Shown: positions 1 to 10,420, counted from the first letter of the stretch. The stretch: 64,000 nt of DNA from Gymnothorax reevesii (GCA_029721435.1 CM056573.1:95988947-96052946), one strand, 5' to 3'. Made by a program: numbers and translations. The notes: generated by a model from the letters alone, not told the origin.

Positions 1-920
1 ACAAAACGTTTTCAATCCCTCTGCGGAGGTTTATAGAAGGGCCTGGAGCTGGGAAAACAAATTTCTCAAGATAAATTGGATACAAGTCTGCAGAGTGTAC
101 TCACCAGTTCACTAAATGCAAGACATCACTTGATACAGTTTAAGGTACGACACAGGTTCAATTATTCAAAATCTATACTCAACAAAATGTTTCCCAACAT
201 CTCCCCTGAGTGTGATAAATGCCACTGCCAAGAAGCCACTTTAACCCATAGTTTCATATTGTGTCCCAAGATAGAAAGTCTATGGATCAAAATTTTTAGT
301 ATCTTCTCATTTGTATTGAAGACCCCCCTTGAAACCAAAACCTGAAATGATAATATTCGGGACGTTGGAGACTGTCAGGAAGCTAAGTCCCCCTCAACAA
401 CACTTTGTCTCCTACGGGCTTATAATTGCAAAAAAAGTTATTTTTTAATTTTGGAAAAAAGCAGAGGCCCCCTCAGCAAAATTGTGGTTCAGACCTAACT
501 GATACTCTCCACCTAGAAAGAATTAGATTTTTTTAAAATGATGAACTAAAACTATTTCTAAAGATTTGGTCGCAATTTATACTCTTTCTTGAACAGCATA
601 TTTAGTGTTTACAAACTTAAGAATTACAGGTAATCCTAGATAACCGATTGGTTGGTCTCCCCGATGGGTTCCCCCCCCCTTTTTTGTTTATTATTATTTG
701 AATTTATTTTCATTGTTTACACACATATTCAAATGGATTTTTTTTCTCCTTCTTTGTCATTTTTGATTTAATTAATCAACTTGATCATTTTCCCCATGTT
801 GACTCTCGTGTATATAAACTACTGCTAAATATGAAGCAAGATATTGATTCTTATGCATCCCTTAACTCTCGTACAAATGCTTCTAATAAAATATTTGAAT
901 CCAAGACATGAATAAAAAAA
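1..920 (+). mobile_element. 3' end of a Tx1/L1-type LINE (non-LTR retrotransposon), decayed
   Basis: The frame at about 76-345 encodes a peptide typical of the C-terminus of fish L1/Tx1-like reverse transcriptases. It has a basic RFNYSK segment, then a zinc-knuckle-like C-x2-C-x8-H-x4-C (residues CDKC ... H ... C), then a hydrophobic SLWIKIFSIF tail. An in-frame stop lies just upstream, near 34-36, so no RT catalytic core remains. An AT-rich 3' UTR follows, ending in AATAAA-like signals around 885-890 and a short A-run near 912-920, as expected for a retrotransposed copy on the plus strand. The class is recognised from family knowledge. The exact clade (Tx1 versus another L1 group) is an inference. 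Confidence 0.6.
76..345 (+). pseudogene. LINE ORF2 C-terminal fragment with CCHC-type knuckle
   Basis: This 89-codon open frame is opened by TTG rather than ATG, so the start has no biological meaning. The readable product is the last part of a non-LTR retrotransposon ORF2, which would normally follow the reverse transcriptase and help bind RNA. The Cys/His spacing is seen directly. No endonuclease or RT motif (such as FADD) is present in the window, because the element enters from the left edge or was 5'-truncated. It is a non-functional relic. Confidence 0.55.
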
Positions 921-2218
921 CAACCACAGAGATGCAGTTGAATCAAGTGTCTCCGGGGACATCAAATAAGAATAAGCGCACTCAGAAAAGACCATTACAG
1001 CTCATGACATTTACTGCAACAATTGGAGTCATTTCCGCATTTCCTGGAAGGCATGAAACTAAAAAATATCAGCTTAGTACTTGATATCCTTGCGTTCAAC
1101 ATTATATTTTTCTTAGTGGCCTAAATTGCAGCAATTAGGAAGACTGTGCCACTAAAATATCTGAGTGGCATGCTTTAAAGGCAGCGATACTCTGGGGCTA
1201 CATTGCTTTTGTTTTGTCCCAGTTACGTCCAACAAATCATTTCCAGCCAATTTGTGCTGTTCAACCTGAACAATACCCCCCTGGAAGCAATACAAGGCAA
1301 GTTTGAAAAACTATGAAAGAGGCGAGTGAGGGGCTTGAAGGAAGCACTTGCTGAGATAACAAGATAGGGATGAAAACCGGGTCTAGTGTAGAAGCACTGA
1401 GACCACCCTAGACAGAGGAAGTCAGAGGAGCATGGAAGGGGGATAAGACTGATGGGGCTGGGGGGGTACCAGGCAGGAGGTCTAGGTAGATAGAGGGGCT
1501 GTATTAGACAGTGCCTGCATAGTTTTCTCATCAAGCAGTCGATGATTACAAAGCCACTACTACAAGCATCTGTGGGCGTCATCATCACAGTTTACCCATC
1601 ACTGTGGTGCAAATGGATCATCTGCCTCAATGTAGTAAATAGGAAGCACAGGCTCGAGTATGGAGGACTAGGGTGGGGGTGGTCCTACCTGGAATGTCAT
1701 CCTTTTTGAATTGGATTCAGACTTAGGATTCTCCATTAACCTCTCCTTTCTGAATTGTTAGTTGGCACCCAGCTAGAATGTACTCAGAAGACATGATCAA
1801 ACACTCCATCTGCAGATTTGTTGTGGTCCTTTGTGCGTCACAGGTGCAGCAATGGCTTACATGTGTATGCTGTAAGCTGCATTAAAGTTTATATGAAAAT
1901 TGCAATTCCGCTCAATTATAATGCTGCATACACATTTATCTTTCAAACCTAAATTCACTAGTCAATATTTTACATCAATCACGATGAAGTGGTATGCTTG
2001 CCAAGTTGAAAGTCTGGTTGTTTTTTGTCCTTGCCTATTCTATTACAGCTTTGTCTCTCCATTAAAACGCATTTACAAAATGTTGCATTCATACCTGTGC
2101 CTTTCTCAGTGGTTAACCAAGGACACAACTCTAAGGATTACACTTACCAAGGTGTACACTTAGAGTTACACTTAGAAAAGTTTGATTCGGCAGTTCTGAG
2201 GCTCACAGCCTGCATGTA
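921..2218. other. Non-coding stretch with no recognised feature
   Basis: Mixed-composition sequence with no repeat family I recognise and no credible coding frame. A 121-residue minus-strand frame at 1223-1588 has no domain pattern or motif that I can identify. Confidence 0.4.
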
Positions 2219-2517
2219 CAACCCCAATTCCAAAAAAATTAGGATGTTATGACAAATGTAAATAAAAACAATGCAATGATTTGCAAATCTCATAGACCCA
2301 GATTTTATTCACAATAGAACATAGACAACATATCAAATGTTGAAAGTGAGACATTTTACCATTTCCTGAAAAATATTTGCTCATTTTGAATTTGATGGCA
2401 GCAAAATGTCTATGTTCTATTGTGAACAAAACGTGGATTTATGAGATTTGCAAATCATTGGATTCTGTTTTTATTTACAGTTTACACAGCATCTTAACTT
2501 TTTTGGAATTGGGGCTG
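2219..2517. mobile_element. Palindromic Tc1-family MITE (TIR-only derivative)
   Basis: The ends are perfect-style Tc1 termini: CAACCCCAATTCC at the left and GGAATTGGGGCTG at the right, flanked by TA at 2217-2218 and 2518-2519 (Tc1 target duplication). The two halves are near reverse complements across almost the whole 299 bp and share GTAAATAAAAAC, TTTGCAAATC and CAATAGAACATAGAC blocks. The element is therefore two long inverted repeats joined with no transposase between. The same TIR sequence flanks the transposase-bearing relatives at 3.5-5.3 kb, 37-40.7 kb and 61.4 kb. It can form a long hairpin. Confidence 0.85.
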
Positions 2518-3510
2518 TAATTAATGTGTGTATAACAGGAGAGCACTGCAGGACTGTGATCTCTTTTATTCAAAAGCATGCAATTAAAGGTCAGACCGAC
2601 ATTGGGAACACCTGCATTCTTTATCTCATGTACTCCCAGCAATTAGTATTCAACGTAATTAAGCCTGAAGCATAGATAATGTCTGTGACAACTCAAAGTT
2701 ACATGCATTGCAGCATTTGGCACACATTTAAAAATAATTCCATTGAATGTTGCCAGGGAAAATGGATCAGGGCAAAGTAGCCTTGTAGCTTTATCAAGGA
2801 AATGGCAGCACAATCTCCCAATCTACTGGCGATAATAACAACCATCTGCTTCATAAGGAGCCAGTCCAACTGGTTTTAGCAATGACCCTTCCGCAGTTGA
2901 TTTCAGACAGGATGTTCTATATGGAAATATACTTAAATATCAGCCATGGCAACAGTCAACGAGCCATCCAATAGATTAACATTAAAAAAGAGGAAAGTTG
3001 ATTCTGCTTCTTCAGTATTTCAAAGTCATCCTTTCCCAAATAATGAAAATAATAAGCACATTTTATTTCTTTGCACTTGCTTTATTAATTATTACATAAT
3101 TCCTAATATTGGGGAATTTTGGTGTTCTTGATCGTGGGCAGAGGAGTCAAGATGAAAGATTTAGAGTATGTTTGAGCCGACAGCAGGAAGCAGTACTTTA
3201 TGTCCGTACGCAAGTGTGTAGACCTGCATGGTAATATATCACTGATGGACAATAATGATAATCATTAACAGAGAGCATCTTCCAATGGGATAACTTCGGC
3301 TGCATTTCCTACCCCACTACTTCCAATGTTTGGTCCACACCCACTTTAGAACTCAACCTTCATTTTGATTTCAACTAGTCATCTAGCAAATTTTTTTGAC
3401 TGCTCCTTGCATGGTTAGGTTGCTATTACGACAACAATATCTGTCCACAGACAGACAACATGTAATTATCCAGCCAATGTACTCTAAACCACTTCAGTGG
3501 TATAGTTCCT
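2518..3510. other. Non-coding stretch with no recognised feature
   Basis: AT-rich unique-looking sequence between two related Tc1-family insertions. No coding frame longer than about 75 codons and no recognisable repeat. Confidence 0.4.
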
Positions 3511-3859
3511 TTTCACCATTTCCAAAAAAGATGGGACACTGTGTAAAATGTAAATAAAAACAGAATGCAATGATTTTCAAATCATTTGAACTTTATATTT
3601 ATTTGAAAATAGAACAAAGACAATATATCAAATGTTGAAACGGATTAATTTTATTGTTTTTTGAAAAATATTTGCTCATTTTGAATTTGATGACAGCAAC
3701 GTGTTTCAGAAAAATTGGGACGGGACAGTTAAAGACTGGAAAAGTTGCATGATGTTAAAAAAAAAAGAACCGGCAGAATATCTCGCTGCAAATTATTATT
3801 TAGCAACAGGTCAGTAACATGATTGGGTATAAAAAGTGTCTCATAGGTAAATATTGTGA

Positions 3860-5065
3860 GGGCTTTACCACTTTGTGAAAGACTGCATGGAGAAAAAGTT
3901 CAACAATTTAAGAATAACCTTTCAACTTAAAATCTCAAAGTTTTTGGCAGTTTTTTTCCTTTTATGATACATAATATCATTAAAAGCTTCTGAGAATCCA
4001 GAAAAATCTCTGTATGCATGGGACAAGGCCAAAATGTGAGTGATTTTCATGGCTTCAGGCGACACTCCATTGGAAACAGACAGGATTCTGATATGAAAAT
4101 CACTGCCTTAACCACTTCTTTAAACCATTGTTAGTAAACACAGTTTGTCAATGCATCCACAAATGCAAGTTAAAACACTGCCATGTAGAGATTAAACCAC
4201 ATATAAACGAGATCCAGAAACACTGCCTTCTTCTCTGGACCTGAGCTCATTTAATATGTTTTGAAGCAAAGTGGAAAACTGCCCCGTGGTTTGACTAATC
4301 AAAATATGAAATTATTTTTGGAAATGATGGATAACACCCCCTCTGGGCTAAAAAGTAAAGGGGCCATCGAGCTCATTATCAGCAACCAATTCAAAAGCAA
4401 CCATCCAAGTATGGGGGTGCATTAGTACACATGGCATGGGTAACTTGAATATCCATGAAGACACCATTTATGGTGAATGATATATTCAGGTGTTGGTGCA
4501 ACATTTACTGCCATCCAGACACCTTTTTTAACTCCTTTGCACAGAATACAAATATTGCCAAATTTTTCCAGTTATGCATGAGCCTAATTAGGTTTTATAA
4601 CTCATTGTTTGTGTCACAGAGACTGTGGAAATTTATTACAGTTAACCAATACATTTGTAAATTCAATTAAAGAATTATATAGAAATTGAATTTCTGAATT
4701 TACGGACGCCAGCGTCTATATTTGCGCAAAGGGGGTAAGTGAAGGCCTTGCTCATTTCAACAACACCATGCCAAACACCATACTCTGCTCATATTACAAC
4801 AATATGGCTCGGTAGTGAAAGAGTCTGGGTGCTAAAGTGGTCTGCCTGCCGTCCAGACCTGTCATCCACTGAAAATATTTGCCGTGTTATGAAACAAAAA
4901 ATATGACATAGGAGGCTGCAGAGTATTGAGCAGCTGAAATCTTACAAAAAGAATGGGAAAACATGTTTTGTTTCAAAACTACAGCAGTTGGTTTCCTTAG
5001 TTCCCAATCACTTAAAAAGTGTTGATTGAAGAAGACATGATGCAACATAATGGTAAACATGCCCC
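3860..5065 (+). pseudogene. Tc1 transposase pseudogene, heavily mutated and interrupted
   Basis: Nucleotide similarity to the better copy at 46271-47285 follows the order of a Tc1 transposase. It covers the N-terminal HTH region (about 3890-4015), the DDE core with the remnant of the WSDESKF block (about 4280-4320), the Gly-rich MVWGCIS block (near 4408-4425), and the C-terminal region with SPDLSP-like sequence at about 4848-4870. No frame longer than about 70 codons survives and no start codon can be chosen. The enzyme would have cut and pasted the element at TA sites. This copy cannot encode it. The reading interruption at 4528-4738 is the MITE insertion. Confidence 0.7.
4532..4734. mobile_element. 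piggyBac-type MITE (203 bp) nested in Tc1
   Basis: Left end CTCCTTTGCACAGAATA follows TTAA (4528-4531). Right end TATTTGCGCAAAGGGG precedes GTAA (4735-4738), a one-base-decayed TTAA duplication. A subterminal hairpin GACGC-CA-GCGTC lies at 4705-4716. Flanking transposase sequence resumes directly after it, so it is a clean insertion. The termini match the larger element at 25920-27850, which also carries a GACGC-TT-GCGTC hairpin near one end. TTAA targets and CCC-starting ends point to the piggyBac superfamily. Membership is inferred from ends only. Confidence 0.75.
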
Positions 5066-5288
5066 TGCACCAACTTTTTTGAAATGTGTTGCTGGCATCA
5101 AATTCAATTTCAAAATGAGCACATATCTTTAAAAAAAAAACAATAAAATATTGTTTCAATATCCGATTTTTTTTTTCTTTGTACTATTTTCAAATAAATG
5201 TAAAGTTTAAATGGTATGAAAATCATTGCATTCAGTTTTTATTTACATTTTACACACTGTCCCAACTTTTTTGGAAAAGAGGTTGGAC

Positions 5289-6540
5289 AATGGATGTTTC
5301 CAGGACCACATTTTTCTTTAATGACACACACACACACACGCACCCAGACTCACAAGGTGAAAACAATATCAGCCGATGTCGTTGCTGCTGGGAATAATCT
5401 ACATAATAATCATTTCCAACATCATTTTTCATCATAATCACAGCCAGAGACATCCATCCATCCATCTTGTGATGGGATCACGCCAGCCACTCCACTTCCT
5501 ATCTCCTAATATCAAACCACTGCCATGAAACTCTTCATTGTCTTCATTGTAATCTGAACAACAGACCTGTTAAGTTTTGTAAATGCATCTTGCGAAACTA
5601 TCCCAGTGACGAAATCTGTTCATAGACGTATAAACACTTGGCATTGCATTCAAATCCGCCGTGGTGGTTGTTCTCATTACAATTGGTGCCTACAGTGTCA
5701 CATTTTGCCATGATGACACACACACACATACACACTCACAAGGAAAAAACAATACCAGCCCACGCAGTCGTAGCTGGTAATCATGATGGGTATCAAGATC
5801 AGGCCAGGATAACTATTTATGTATAAATCATAAGTTATGGCATTTGCGGATACAGGGTTTTACACTGTGAACTATCTCTGACATTGCAGAAGCATCCTTT
5901 GTGGGAGTTATCAGAGCACAAATGCATGTATTTATCGGCTGGATTACATGCACACACTGAGTGGCACTTGCACTTGTGCTGGAGTGTCCCGCATTTCTCT
6001 GTGATTAATGTGCCAGTTTTTTTCAGCAGCACACAGACATGGGAAAGGGGAAGGAGATGGAAGGGGCCTTTGAGGCTCCCCTGTTTACTCTGACAGGACA
6101 AGGGTGAGCAGGTTCAGGAACGGCCAACTTCATTGGCTCGTAAGGAGCTCCTGTGACATGCGACCATACGTCAGCCAGGAGCAGGGATTTTGACTGAAGG
6201 GACTAGGAGGGGGAGGTTTGCTGGTGCTGGGATCAAATGGATCCCCTAAAGCCAGGGTCCCGGGATTAAGGGTAGCAGGGAAGTGCTGAACTCTCTCAAG
6301 ATCAATGAACGTGGTGGAAAAAGGTGTGGTCGCCTTGGCCAATGAAGGCTGGGCCAGTGGGAGCTGCGACTAGCGTAAACAAGGAAACCACCTGATGTGC
6401 GCAGGGTCAGATAAACGTGCGGCGGGCTGCGTGGGCAGGTGCTTCCTGAGCTCTGGTCACTCAATCAGGTCCACCTCTCTCTCTCTTTTCTTTCTCTCTC
6501 TCTCTCAAACAAGCACTTCCCAGAAGCAGACACACAAAGA
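5289..6540. other. Non-coding stretch with short CA runs, two related CA-flanking blocks and a CT tract
   Basis: Short (CA)n tracts occur at 5324-5339 and 5715-5727, each followed by similar CTCACAAGG-GAAAACAATA-CAGCC words (near 5349 and 5736). This suggests an old duplication. A CATC run lies at 5452-5465. A CT-rich tract lies at 6474-6506. No gene or known transposon is visible. Confidence 0.45.
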
Positions 6541-6544
6541 TAGG

Positions 6545-6546
<2 letters not shown>

Positions 6547-6594
<48 letters not shown>
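6547..6594. repeat. (CA)24 microsatellite
   Basis: Twenty-four uninterrupted CA units, followed by a further 100 bp of interrupted CA/TGCA sequence to about 6716. Open frames on both strands here (His/Thr-rich and Cys/Val-rich) are translations of the repeat and not genes. Confidence 0.95.
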
Positions 6595-6596
<2 letters not shown>

Positions 6597-6716
6597 TACA
6601 CACAAAAATGCTCACACACATGCACACATGCAGAGATATATTTACACACCCTCATCATGCATGCATGCAAAACGCACTCATACACACACGCGCGTGCATG
6701 CGCATACAAAAACACG

Positions 6717-7230
6717 CAGTCAGTGCTAAAGGCATAGCCGTTTCTGCCGTGATGTGTCTCCCAGATGAAAAGCTGGTCTCATTGAGCTCCCTCAGGAAGG
6801 AGTCTGTCCTGTTGTTGTTTTCCAAAGACTTCCTCAGATGACGATGTCAAGCATTTTAGAAAAAAATTATAGATTAGATTTTTTCCCAGCATTAAGTTAA
6901 TCTGAAAATACACAGATTATATTAATTTAAAAATACCTGTCAATGTAATGAATTACTTCACAAATAAATAAAAAATTTCAGTGAATACCTTCCCGACTTT
7001 TACAACTTCTTGTGAATCCAGTCTTTAATTTATGAATTGAAAAAGGCATTTGTGGATCTCACTTCTGCCCTTGGGGAACTGTGTTTTATATACACAGTGT
7101 TTTGAGACAAACCTTCCGACAATCTGCGCACAAAACCACTTGTGTCACAGCCATTTTTGGATTGCAGGTGATCGACAGCTGTCATCTCCGCATTTCAAAG
7201 TTAGCATGCAGTCTTTCTATTTGGGTTTTT
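6717..7230. other. Non-coding stretch with no recognised feature
   Basis: AT-rich sequence between the CA repeat and the composite repeat that starts at about 7231. Nothing recognisable. Confidence 0.4.
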
Positions 7231-7373
7231 AGCTTACCGGCCCAATGGGCCGATAAGCTATTGTCATGGTGTGGCGTACGTCATCGGGAACACTTTTTAT
7301 CTTTTGAATTTTCGTGTAAATTTCCATCAAAACAGACTACTAGACCAAATCTCCAGATGTTTTTCTCGGATTT

Positions 7374-7739
7374 TTGATTGAATCATTTTTGTCCGTTTTA
7401 TGGGACCGGAGCAGTATTCGGAGTGGTGACGAACGCAATCCCGTAGCCGCACATTTTAAACGGGCAGGGCACAATATCAGTGCCCTACGGTATATGGGGA
7501 TTGAAAAAGTGAATCGGCCACCTCGGGGTGGAGACTGTGAAAAAATACTTTTACAACGAGAGACCTATTATATTTACACACTGAACACTATGGCCCCGTT
7601 TGGTTTGAATGAGGAGTTTGACATCAAACCGTTTTTACAAAGAAGACTCATGACGATTTTGTCTTTGCGTTTCTGTTTTACTTTTGAGCTTTACTTTATG
7701 CATTTTCCCAACGTGTGTACATTATATATGGATGTATAA
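7374..7739 (+). pseudogene. Penelope-like protein C-terminus (end of GIY-YIG endonuclease region)
   Basis: The 121-codon frame contains a diagnostic C-terminal block of vertebrate Penelope-like retroelements: NPVAAHFKRAGH (about residues 23-34), then YMGIEKV, RGGD, ILLQRE, YIYTLNTMAPFG and LNEEFD. In these proteins the GIY-YIG endonuclease domain follows the reverse transcriptase and nicks target DNA. The GIY and YIG residues themselves lie upstream and are missing here, so only the last third of the domain is left. The frame opens on TTG within unrelated repeat sequence. The recognisable part starts near 7435. After LNEEFD the frame runs on into non-homologous residues before stopping. Confidence 0.75.
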
Positions 7740-8038
7740 ATTCCAGACATTGCCACACTATCCCTTGTTTTAGGCAATGCTTCTAGAAATAACCTGTCTG
7801 ACTATACTTGAACTATTGACATGTTTTCTTGCTATATATTACTTGTGATGTTTGGAATTCTGGGCATTATGGGGCTGGATCAGTCATTACCATGAATTTT
7901 ATTATATAAATAAATATATTTTTTGTTTTTAGGAGTTCCTTGGCTGTACCAACAACAATCTGACCCTGTTTTGGTTTGCCCCATTTTCCTCTGTATATAA
8001 ACCCCTACCCTCACCCCTGTCACATGTTTGGAAGGCAC

Positions 8039-8064
8039 CTGACGAAGGCCATGTCGGCCGAAAC
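8039..8064 (+). ncRNA. Hammerhead-ribozyme-like core in the Penelope 3' region
   Basis: CTGACGA (8039-8045) matches the CUGANGA box. GGCC-ATGTC-GGCC (8047-8059) can form stem II. GAAAC (8060-8064) matches the second box. Hammerhead motifs are reported in Penelope-like elements. There is one extra A before stem II, and I could not find a convincing stem III/cleavage strand nearby, so activity is doubtful. Confidence 0.35.
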
Positions 8065-8365
8065 GTTATGAATATTAAACTCACTTGGGAAGCAGAATAA
8101 ACAATAACATTTTAAATAGCTAAACAGAACTAATAATACAAGTAGTTTCTCCAAATTTAACACAATTGGTCTCAAAATTATTCACCCCCCTGAAAAGAAT
8201 CCCTCATAACAGCATATTTGCAAATCAGGTATTGTCCCAAGCTCACCTAATGCAGCTAATCAAGAGCTTAATTAGTTGCATCAGGTTTGCTTGAGATAGA
8301 ACACATCAAATACTTGCACGTGCTAAGGGTTTGTTGGCAGTGACATTTGATTGCATTTTAGAAAT

Positions 8366-9652
8366 ATGGCTGTCAAAAGAATTGTCCAAAAAGCTAATGG
8401 AGGGGATCATTGCCTGGCACAAACAAGGAAAAGGATGCAAAATGGTTGCACAGGCACTGAATTTTCATAGAGATACAATTCGAAGCATAGTTTGCAAGTT
8501 CAGAGTTAAAGAAAGAGTGGCTGCAGTACCAGGATGTGGCAGAAAGAGGAAGCTATCAATGGCTGTCACCAGATTCCTGAGGAGACGGATGGTCAAAAAC
8601 CCTTGAGTGACTGCAGAAAGACGTGGAAGAGGAGGCACTGAGGTTTCACTTTGTACAGTAGGGCGCATACCTAACGTTGAAAGTCTCCAAGACATACACC
8701 ACAACTGATCCAAAGCACAAGCTCCAATAAGCTCAGAACCATATAAATAAGCCACAGAAGTCTGGGGATATTGTTCTGTGGAGCGATGAAACAAAACTGG
8801 AATATTTTGGGCTTATGAATTAGTAGTATGCTGCAGGAGGAATAAAGAAGCATATGCTGAAAAGTGAACCCTGCTTACAATAAAAAATTGTGGAGGCTTT
8901 TTGATGCTCTGTGGCTGCCTTGCTTCCTCTGTCACTGGAAATCTGCAAAGTGTGGCAGGCAAGATGGATTCAGTCAAGTACCAGGATATCCAAGGAGAAA
9001 ATGTCAGGCTGTCTGTAGGGAAGCTGACGCTTGGGCATCATTGGACCTTTCAAAAGGACAACAATCCTAAGCATACCTCAACATCCACCAAGGCTTGGTT
9101 TCAGGAGAATCTTCTAGAGCAGGGATGGGCAACGAGGGCCGTATCTGTCCCTGGTTTTCACACCAACTTCTGGGCTTTAATTAGTTGATTATATAAACTA
9201 GCCAAACTATTCATGAAATCTGACATTTATGGCACATTTCTTTAAATCATCACGAATGACCACCAAAGACTGTTCTTGTCTCCCTACATAAAACATTTTT
9301 CTTTTATCAAACTTTTGCACAAATCTATATTTGTGTATGCAACCAATTAACTCAATTAGTCACGGTAATTGATAGAAATAAAAACCAGCATACACACCGG
9401 CCCTCCAGGGCCGGAGTTGCCCATCCCTGTTCTAGAGTGCCCATCACAGTCGCCTCACTTAAACCCCATAAAAAGTCTCTGGTCGGATTTGAAGAATACA
9501 GTTGCAGGATGCAAACTCTCCAATATTAGTCAACTGGAGGCCATTGTCCATGAGGACGAGGCTGATTCCTTGGGAATGCTGCCAAAAGCTGACATCTGCC
9601 TATGCATCACATTTCCAGCATGTCATAGCGGCAAAAGAGTTTTCTACTAAGT
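8366..9652 (+). pseudogene. Tc1 transposase pseudogene, frameshifted, catalytic Glu replaced by Lys
   Basis: ATG at 8366 opens MAVK. An extra A in the following A-run shifts the frame, after which KELSKKL...AWHKQGKG and the paired HTH (ALNFHRDTIRSIV) read on to about 8606. The first catalytic Asp is readable in LWSDETKLEYFG near 8775. GKMDSVKYQ and HHWTFQKDNNPKHTS (second Asp) lie at about 8960-9080. After the MITE, the usual SPDLNPIENLW reads SPHLNPIKSLW near 9450-9485, so the third DDE residue has become Lys. Several frameshifts separate these blocks. The family enzyme is about 340 residues and cuts at TA. This copy is dead by at least three independent lesions. Confidence 0.8.
9120..9429. 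mobile_element. hAT-type MITE, 310 bp, with exact 8-bp target duplication
   Basis: Starts CAGGGATGGGCAAC and ends GTTGCCCATCCCTG, a 14-bp perfect inverted repeat. It is flanked by identical TTCTAGAG at 9112-9119 and 9430-9437. The 8-bp duplication and CAGGG..GGGCAA ends are hallmarks of the hAT superfamily. Removing it and one duplication restores continuous Tc1 transposase sequence. The interior has no coding capacity. The perfect duplication suggests it is younger than its host. Confidence 0.92.
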
Positions 9653-9895
9653 ATTAAAGATGCCTGTCTTGAGGGGGCTGAATAATTTTGAGCCTGCAGT
9701 AGTCATTTAAAGTAGAATTTTGAGTTGAATTTGGAGAAGCCACTTGTAATATTAATTGTGTTGAGCCATTTAAATTGTTCTTGTTTGATTTGCTCATTGC
9801 AAACAACTGAAAGTTTGTAAATTTTGCCAGTAAACCTGATTTACAACGGGGGTTGAATACTTTTGATTGCAACTGTATGTGTGTTGAATACTTAT

Positions 9896-10420
9896 AGGAA
9901 ATCATGTATGAACTTTCATTTGGTGGCCTTAAACTTGACCTTCGGCGACCTTCGAAGGTCAAACTTCACATAGTTAAATTTCAATGACTTCTCTCACCAT
10001 TAAAGACAGAGCTTAGGTTTGTATTGTGGCCATATAGGAAGTCATGTATGAAGTTTCATTTGGTGACCTTCATATTGACCTTCGAAGGTCTACCTTGACC
10101 TAGTGAAAATTCAATGACTTTTGTCACTATAAAGGTCACAGATGGAGCCTAAGTTTGTGTTACTGACATCTAGGAAGTCACACATAAACTTTCATTTGGT
10201 GACATTCAACTTGACCGTCAGTGACCTCTGAGGGTCACAATTGACATAGTGAATACATATTGACATATTTTAATGACTTTTATCACCAAACCTGCTTCAG
10301 AGCTTAGATTGCATTACAAAAGGTCTAAAAAATGTATGTGAACTTTTATTTAGTGACCTTGACATTGATTTTCATTGATCCAAATGTCGAACTTCACATG
10401 AAATTTTCATTGTCATTGCT
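9896..10420. repeat. Tandem repeat, ~140-bp unit, about 3.5 copies
   Basis: The word AGGAA-TCA-TATGAA recurs at 9896, 10036 and 10172, with a weaker fourth at about 10325. Each is followed by CTTTCATTTGGTGACCTTCA, TTGACCTTC and CAATGACTTTTGTCACC-type blocks. Units diverge from one another. This is an internal part of the hairpin-ended composite repeat. Confidence 0.75.

Larger units (their letters stand above)
3511..5288 (+). mobile_element. Decayed Tc1-like transposon with long TIRs, split by a MITE
   Basis: The left inverted repeat (about 3519-3735) and right inverted repeat (about 5065-5285) share TTCCAAAAAAG, GGGACA, GTGTAAAATGTAAATAAA and ATTTGCTCATTTTGAATTTGATG-type blocks in opposite orientation. 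This is the IR/DR layout of fish Tc1 elements. Between them lies plus-strand transposase sequence of the same family as the copy at 46-47.6 kb, with many stops and indels. A 203-bp TTAA-flanked element sits inside the coding region. Outer ends are eroded, so the limits are good to about 10 bp. It is older than the inserted MITE. Confidence 0.8.
7374..8087 (+). mobile_element. Penelope-like element 3' fragment
   Basis: The fragment contains the end of a Penelope-like (Neptune/Poseidon type) coding region followed by a 3' non-coding part. The non-coding part carries the CTGACGAAGGCC...GGCCGAAACG block typical of these elements. It ends near 8087, where Tc1 inverted-repeat sequence begins, so the two elements abut. 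It is 5'-truncated: no reverse transcriptase is present. Confidence 0.75.
8088..9875 (+). mobile_element. Second Tc1-type transposon (TTGAATA-type TIRs), split by a hAT MITE
   Basis: Inverted repeats are visible at about 8088-8195 and 9665-9875. Both read CAAAATTATTCA, CTTCTCCAAATT and ACAAGTRGYTTC-type words in opposite orientation. The outermost right end, GTTGAATACTTTTGATTGC, has no match on the left because the left tip was lost at the Penelope junction. The transposase type differs from the AATTGGGG-ended family elsewhere in the window. It carries the hAT insertion 9120-9429, so it is older than that MITE. Confidence 0.8.

Noticed and set aside
6395..6841. 148-codon open frame with a His/Thr run
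   Set aside because: Created by the (CA)24 tract and surrounding CA-rich sequence; no domain outside the repeat.
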